Origin: an uncultured Erysipelotrichaceae bacterium
Lineage (GTDB): Bacteria > Bacillota_I > Bacilli_A > Erysipelotrichales > Erysipelotrichaceae
Direction: 5' to 3'
Assembly: GCA_937902945.1 (NCBI GenBank)
Contig: CALEMD010000355.1
Coordinates: forward strand, 1 to 14,580
DNA length: 14,580 bases
The notes below the pieces were generated by a model. It did not search any database and was not told the DNA's origin. It saw nothing but the letters and a program-made list of their open reading frames with translations. A program made the position numbers and the translations under genes. This document shows, in pieces, positions 12,468 to 14,580 of this stretch. Each line of letters opens with the position of its first letter. Position 1 is the first letter of the stretch.

Positions 12468-12500
12468 GATAATCACTTTCCAGAGTGGTTATCTTTTATT
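12468..12500 (+). terminator. Terminator of the YjzC-like gene
   Basis: GATAATCACT, loop TTCCAG, AGTGGTTATC form a 10-bp stem with one G-T pair, followed by TTTTATTTCTTTTT. The stem overlaps the last codons of the leftward 46-residue gene; on that strand no T run follows. Confidence 0.85.
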
Positions 12501-12613
12501 TCTTTTTGGCGTTTTGAAAAACAGAAACATAATCCAAAGATATTAATTTGTAGCCATGATTCAACAATATCTTTTCCATTTTCATCCAAATATCGCGTTA
12601 TATAATGATGCAT
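12473..12613 (-). CDS. 46-residue small phage protein
   Basis: ATG 12613 has AGGAGG 7 nt upstream. The peptide opens MHHYITRYLDENGKDIVESW and continues LQINIFGLCFCFSKRQKEI. The 'RYLDENGK...E.W.QIN.FG..FCFSK' pattern is that of a small protein I recall from many Bacillota phage early regions, function unknown. Its 3' end overlaps the convergent terminator of the YjzC-like gene. Confidence 0.68.
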   Translation of the reverse strand: MHHYITRYLDENGKDIVESWLQINIFGLCFCFSKRQKEIKDNHSGK

Positions 12614-12628
12614 AATCTATCCTCCTTC

Positions 12629-12880
12629 CTAATAGTCTGAGTGCTTATCTTTTCTCAAGAACGAAGCACTCTTTTTTGATGCCAGAAGAATTTTTCCATC
12701 ATTGCTAAGATTCATTCCAGTGCAATGATTCCAGAATGAATCTATGTCGGATTGGCGATAAATATATCCGTGTCCGATTCTGATTGCGCTTAATAGTCCA
12801 CTCCTGCGCAACTTACCAATTTGTCGGCTATTGCAGTGCAAGAGTTTGGCAAGCTCTGCTTGCGTGTAAAATTCATCCAT
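12629..12880 (-). CDS. Excisionase-like helix-turn-helix protein (MerR/HTH_17 type)
   Basis: An 83-residue protein with a MerR-like winged HTH: FYTQAELAKLLHCNSRQIGK, LRRSGLLSAIRIGHGYIYRQ, then SDIDSFWNH. This fold is shared by excisionases and phage early regulators. It is the second gene after the switch, where an excisionase or anti-repressor is common. ATG 12880 follows GGAGGAG with long (~11) spacing; a GTG at 12892 overlaps the Cro stop (GTGA) and may be used by coupling. Confidence 0.72.
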   Translation of the reverse strand: MDEFYTQAELAKLLHCNSRQIGKLRRSGLLSAIRIGHGYIYRQSDIDSFWNHCTGMNLSNDGKILLASKKSASFLRKDKHSDY

Positions 12881-12888
12881 TATTTTGT

Positions 12889-13086
12889 TCACTCCTCCCT
12901 TTCATCTAATAGAGATTCGATCGAAACATTGAAATAGTTAGCCAATTTCATAAGATTTTTGATATTTGGCTTGCTAGTTCCTTTTTTCCATAAGCAAAAA
13001 GTTGATTCATTGATCCCTGTAGCTTTTGAAACTGCATATGCAGTCACTTTTCTCTCACTCATCAATTTTTCTATTGACGAATACAT
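12889..13086 (-). CDS. Cro-like XRE repressor
   Basis: A 65-residue protein that is just an XRE-type HTH domain: IEKLMSERKVTAYAVSKATG, INESTFCLWKKGTSKPNIKN, then LMKLANYFNVSIESLL. It is transcribed leftward from the promoter at 13189-13216 and faces the CI-type gene, the layout of a Cro. The N-terminal domain of the CI-type protein is closely similar (SK.TGI...TF..WK), so both probably bind the same operators. ATG 13086 has GGAGG 5 nt upstream; ATG 13098 has none. Confidence 0.85.
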   Translation of the reverse strand: MYSSIEKLMSERKVTAYAVSKATGINESTFCLWKKGTSKPNIKNLMKLANYFNVSIESLLDEREE

Positions 13087-13104
13087 AAAAACCTCCATTC
13101 TATT

Positions 13105-13122
13105 ACTTGAATATGCTAAAGC
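13105..13122. promoter_or_regulatory. Weak third operator-like site in the cro leader
   Basis: ACTTGA-ATATGC-TAAAGC resembles the two strong operators in one half only. It lies just upstream of the Cro start. It may be a low-affinity O3 or chance. Confidence 0.3.
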
Positions 13123-13162
13123 ATTGTGCTATTATCAGCTTGCAATGGTTGACAACACTAAT

Positions 13163-13180
13163 GCTTAACTTATGTCAAGT
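13163..13180. promoter_or_regulatory. Operator O1 of the lysogeny switch
   Basis: GCTTAACTTATGTCAAGT, an imperfect dyad with half-site TTRA..TYAA, almost identical to the site at 13201-13218, 38 bp away. It covers the start region of the leftward promoter, so bound repressor would block initiation. Confidence 0.75.
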
Positions 13181-13188
13181 ACTATTTC

Positions 13189-13216
13189 ATTATAGCCTCT
13201 ACTTAACCTATGTCAA
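13189..13216 (-). promoter_or_regulatory. Leftward early promoter (PR-like)
   Basis: Read leftward: TTGACA (13216-13211), 16-bp spacer, TATAAT (13194-13189), both perfect hexamers. The start would be near 13182. The -35 lies inside O2 and the start beside O1, as expected for a repressor-controlled early promoter driving cro and the early operon. Confidence 0.85.
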
Positions 13217-13218
13217 GT
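13201..13218. promoter_or_regulatory. Operator O2 of the lysogeny switch
   Basis: ACTTAACCTATGTCAAGT, matching its own reverse complement at 14 of 18 positions. It overlaps the -35 of the leftward promoter. A TATAAG at 13218-13223, without a good -35, would be the -10 of the rightward repressor promoter, so repressor on O2 could activate its own gene. Confidence 0.75.
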
Positions 13219-13261
13219 ATAAGCGTTTACTTTCATTAAGTATTTTTTTTGGAGGCTATTT

Positions 13262-13936
13262 ATGAATACTTACGAAAGAATAAAAAATATCGCTGAAAAG
13301 AAAAACGTTAGTTTCTATAAACTTTCAAAGGAAACTGGAATCAGTCAAGCAACTTTCAGCAAATGGAAAAGTGAAAGAAAATGCCCATCAACCGAAATGC
13401 TTTTAAAGGTGGCTTCATATTTTAATGTTACCGTCGATTATTTGCTTAACGGTGAAGAAGAAACGTCTTATTCAGCAGATGCCCCACTGTCCTATTACGG
13501 AGCTGACTGGGAAGACAAAATAAAAAAAGGTTCTCTGTTCCCTATTCGAGGATTCAGTCGCGCCGGAGTTCCTAATCTTGCTATTGAGGATATCAATTAT
13601 GACGATGTAAATGAATGGGAAGAAATTACGCCAGATATGGCCAAAACAGGGAAATTCTTTGCTCTTCACATAAAAGGCGATTCCATGGAACCAGAATTAA
13701 CGGAAAAAGATATTGTCATTGTCAGACAGCAGAGCGATGCAGAAACTGGAGATATAGTAATTGCGAAAGTAAATGGTGATGAAGCATGCTGCAAAAGGAT
13801 TGTGAAGCACAAAGAAGGAATAGCACTTCAATCATTCAATCCAGCATATTCTCCAATGTATTTTTCAAATAAAGAGATTGTGGAAAAGCCTGTTACTATA
13901 ATAGGAAAAGTTATAGAATCGAGAAGAAAATACTGA
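13262..13936 (+). CDS. CI-type phage repressor with S24 autocleavage domain
   Basis: A 224-residue repressor that keeps the prophage silent. Residues 1-62 are an XRE HTH (FYKLSKETGISQATFSKWKS). After a linker, residues 95-224 form a LexA/CI-like S24 peptidase: a cleavage site A101-G102 (GFSRAGVPNL), catalytic S141 in GDSMEP and catalytic K178 (EACCKRI). Activated RecA would trigger self-cleavage and induction by DNA damage. Length and layout are standard for the family. GGAGG lies 6 nt before ATG 13262. The rightward transcript continues into the Ltp-type gene, linking immunity and exclusion. Confidence 0.93.
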   Translation: MNTYERIKNIAEKKNVSFYKLSKETGISQATFSKWKSERKCPSTEMLLKVASYFNVTVDYLLNGEEETSYSADAPLSYYGADWEDKIKKGSLFPIRGFSRAGVPNLAIEDINYDDVNEWEEITPDMAKTGKFFALHIKGDSMEPELTEKDIVIVRQQSDAETGDIVIAKVNGDEACCKRIVKHKEGIALQSFNPAYSPMYFSNKEIVEKPVTIIGKVIESRRKY

Positions 13937-13949
13937 TATTTATCTATAC

Positions 13950-13974
13950 ATAAAATGCCGAATTAGCATTTTAT
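13950..13974 (+). promoter_or_regulatory. 9-bp hairpin between repressor and Ltp-type gene
   Basis: ATAAAATGC, loop CGAATTA, GCATTTTAT: a perfect 9-bp AT-rich stem followed by ATAAATT. It lacks a clean T run, so it may attenuate or process the cI-ltp transcript rather than end it. Confidence 0.4.
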
Positions 13975-13994
13975 ATAAATTGGGAGGAAAGATT

Positions 13995-14510
13995 ATGTCA
14001 GAGCCAAAGAAAAAGAAACACACCATCCGAAACATTATTGCCGTAGTTGTTTTAGTTTTTATTTTATTCGCAATTTTTGGACAAAAAAGTAAGAGTCCAT
14101 CAAGTGATTCAACTGTAGCAGCAGCTTCTTCACCTAAAGCTGTAGCAACATCAACAGCAACAGTGGCGCCGACACCAGTTCCAACACCTACAGCCGCCCC
14201 TGTTTCGGTTGAATTTCAAAATGCGCTAAAAAAAGCAACTTCCTATGCAAACAATATGCATATGTCAAAAGCAGGAGTGTATGATCAGCTGACTTCGGAA
14301 TATGGGGAAGGATTCACTGCAGAAGCTGCGCAGTATGCCGTTGACAATGTAAAGGCCGACTGGGGCGCAAATGCTTTGGCCAAGGCAGAGTCATATCAAA
14401 CTAAGCAGAGCATGAGTGCAGCAAGCATCTATGATCAGCTTACATCAGAGTATGGCGAGAAATTTACAGCAGAAGAGGCCCAATACGCAGTTGCTAATTT
14501 ACCAAAATAA
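13995..14510 (+). CDS. Ltp-type membrane-anchored superinfection exclusion candidate
   Basis: 171 residues. A short basic N-terminus (SEPKKKKHT) precedes one membrane span (about 11-29, IRNIIAVVVLVFILFAIFG), then a Ser/Thr/Ala/Pro-rich spacer (35-72, with VAPTPVPTPTAAP), then two tandem Ltp-like repeats (74-121 and 125-169) sharing YDQLTSEYGE and AQYAV. The founding Ltp of Streptococcus phage TP-J34 is a lipoprotein that blocks DNA injection by other phages. Here there is no lipobox Cys, so it is anchored by its span with the repeats outside. GGGAGG 7 nt upstream fixes ATG 13995; an in-frame TTG at 13980 is not needed. Being downstream of cI supports expression in the lysogen. Confidence 0.82.
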   Translation: MSEPKKKKHTIRNIIAVVVLVFILFAIFGQKSKSPSSDSTVAAASSPKAVATSTATVAPTPVPTPTAAPVSVEFQNALKKATSYANNMHMSKAGVYDQLTSEYGEGFTAEAAQYAVDNVKADWGANALAKAESYQTKQSMSAASIYDQLTSEYGEKFTAEEAQYAVANLPK

Positions 14511-14515
14511 TAAAT

Positions 14516-14545
14516 AAAAAAAGACACCCCTGTGCAACCAGGAGT
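14516..14545 (-). terminator. Leftward terminator after the Ltp-type gene
   Basis: Read leftward: ACTCCTG, loop GTTGCA, CAGGGGT (one G-T pair), GTC, then seven T. It would end a leftward transcript coming from beyond the right edge, converging with the ltp gene. Confidence 0.6.
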
Positions 14546-14548
14546 ACA

Positions 14549-14580
14549 GTGAACCCCAAAAGTTGGACAACAACCGGAGG
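14549..14580 (+). mobile_element. Possible terminal repeat of an IS3-family element (cut by window edge)
   Basis: The bases GTGAACCCCAAAAGTTGGAC resemble the terminal inverted repeats of IS3-family elements of the IS150 type as I remember them (TGNACTGNACCCCAAAAGTT). No transposase is in view, and a CCGGAGG at the edge could be its ribosome binding site. It is named by short similarity only. Confidence 0.45.

Noticed and set aside
13118..13167. Inverted AAGCATT/AATGCTT in the cro leader as a regulatory hairpin
   Set aside because: Arms are 34 bases apart with only partial pairing inside; more likely chance in AT-rich DNA.
1..14580. CRISPR array, tRNA or rRNA genes
   Set aside because: No regularly spaced repeats and no tRNA- or rRNA-like sequence were seen on either strand.

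Overview
The window is the left-hand interior of a temperate siphovirus-type prophage in a low-GC Gram-positive host. AT-rich coding, strong AGGAGG ribosome binding sites and the small-gene families (RinA/ArpU-like, Lar-like, PcfK/PcfJ, YjcQ, YjzC, Ltp) point to Bacillota. A gut Erysipelotrichia or Clostridia host is a guess; the sequence does not settle it.

Layout, right to left, because almost everything is on the minus strand. A lysogeny switch lies at about 13.09-13.26 kb. Leftward from it run a Cro-like repressor and the early operon: an excisionase-like HTH protein, a chain of small overlapping genes, a Lar-like zinc protein, a replication initiator, a double-HTH protein, a MazG-like pyrophosphohydrolase, a PcfK (AcrIIA9-family) gene overlapping a PcfJ gene, and a short tyrosine recombinase. 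A RinA/ArpU-like late regulator closes the early region and is followed by an activator-type promoter and an intrinsic terminator (5632-5714). The late genes then run leftward: two small Cys4 proteins, an HNH endonuclease, the portal, a minor head protein split into two overlapping genes (the second carrying a JAB/MPN-like C-terminal domain), small accessory genes, and the large terminase subunit, which is cut by the window edge.

Rightward genes are few and look like lysogen-expressed or inserted cargo: the CI-type S24 repressor (13262-13936) followed by an Ltp-type superinfection-exclusion candidate (13995-14510), a YjzC-like moron with its own terminator (12296-12460), and a tail-anchored membrane protein (1266-1577) with its own extended -10 promoter. 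The last ~30 bases resemble the terminal repeat of an IS3-family element.

The most notable points are: the MuF-like minor head protein with a peptidase/toxin-like tail and an overlapping small downstream gene; the PcfK/AcrIIA9-PcfJ pair; the unusual gene order HNH-portal-head-TerL with no recognisable small terminase; a palindrome with Xer-site geometry beside the recombinase gene; and several small genes that are easy to miss because they overlap their neighbours. Gene functions are read from protein motifs by eye; no database search was run.
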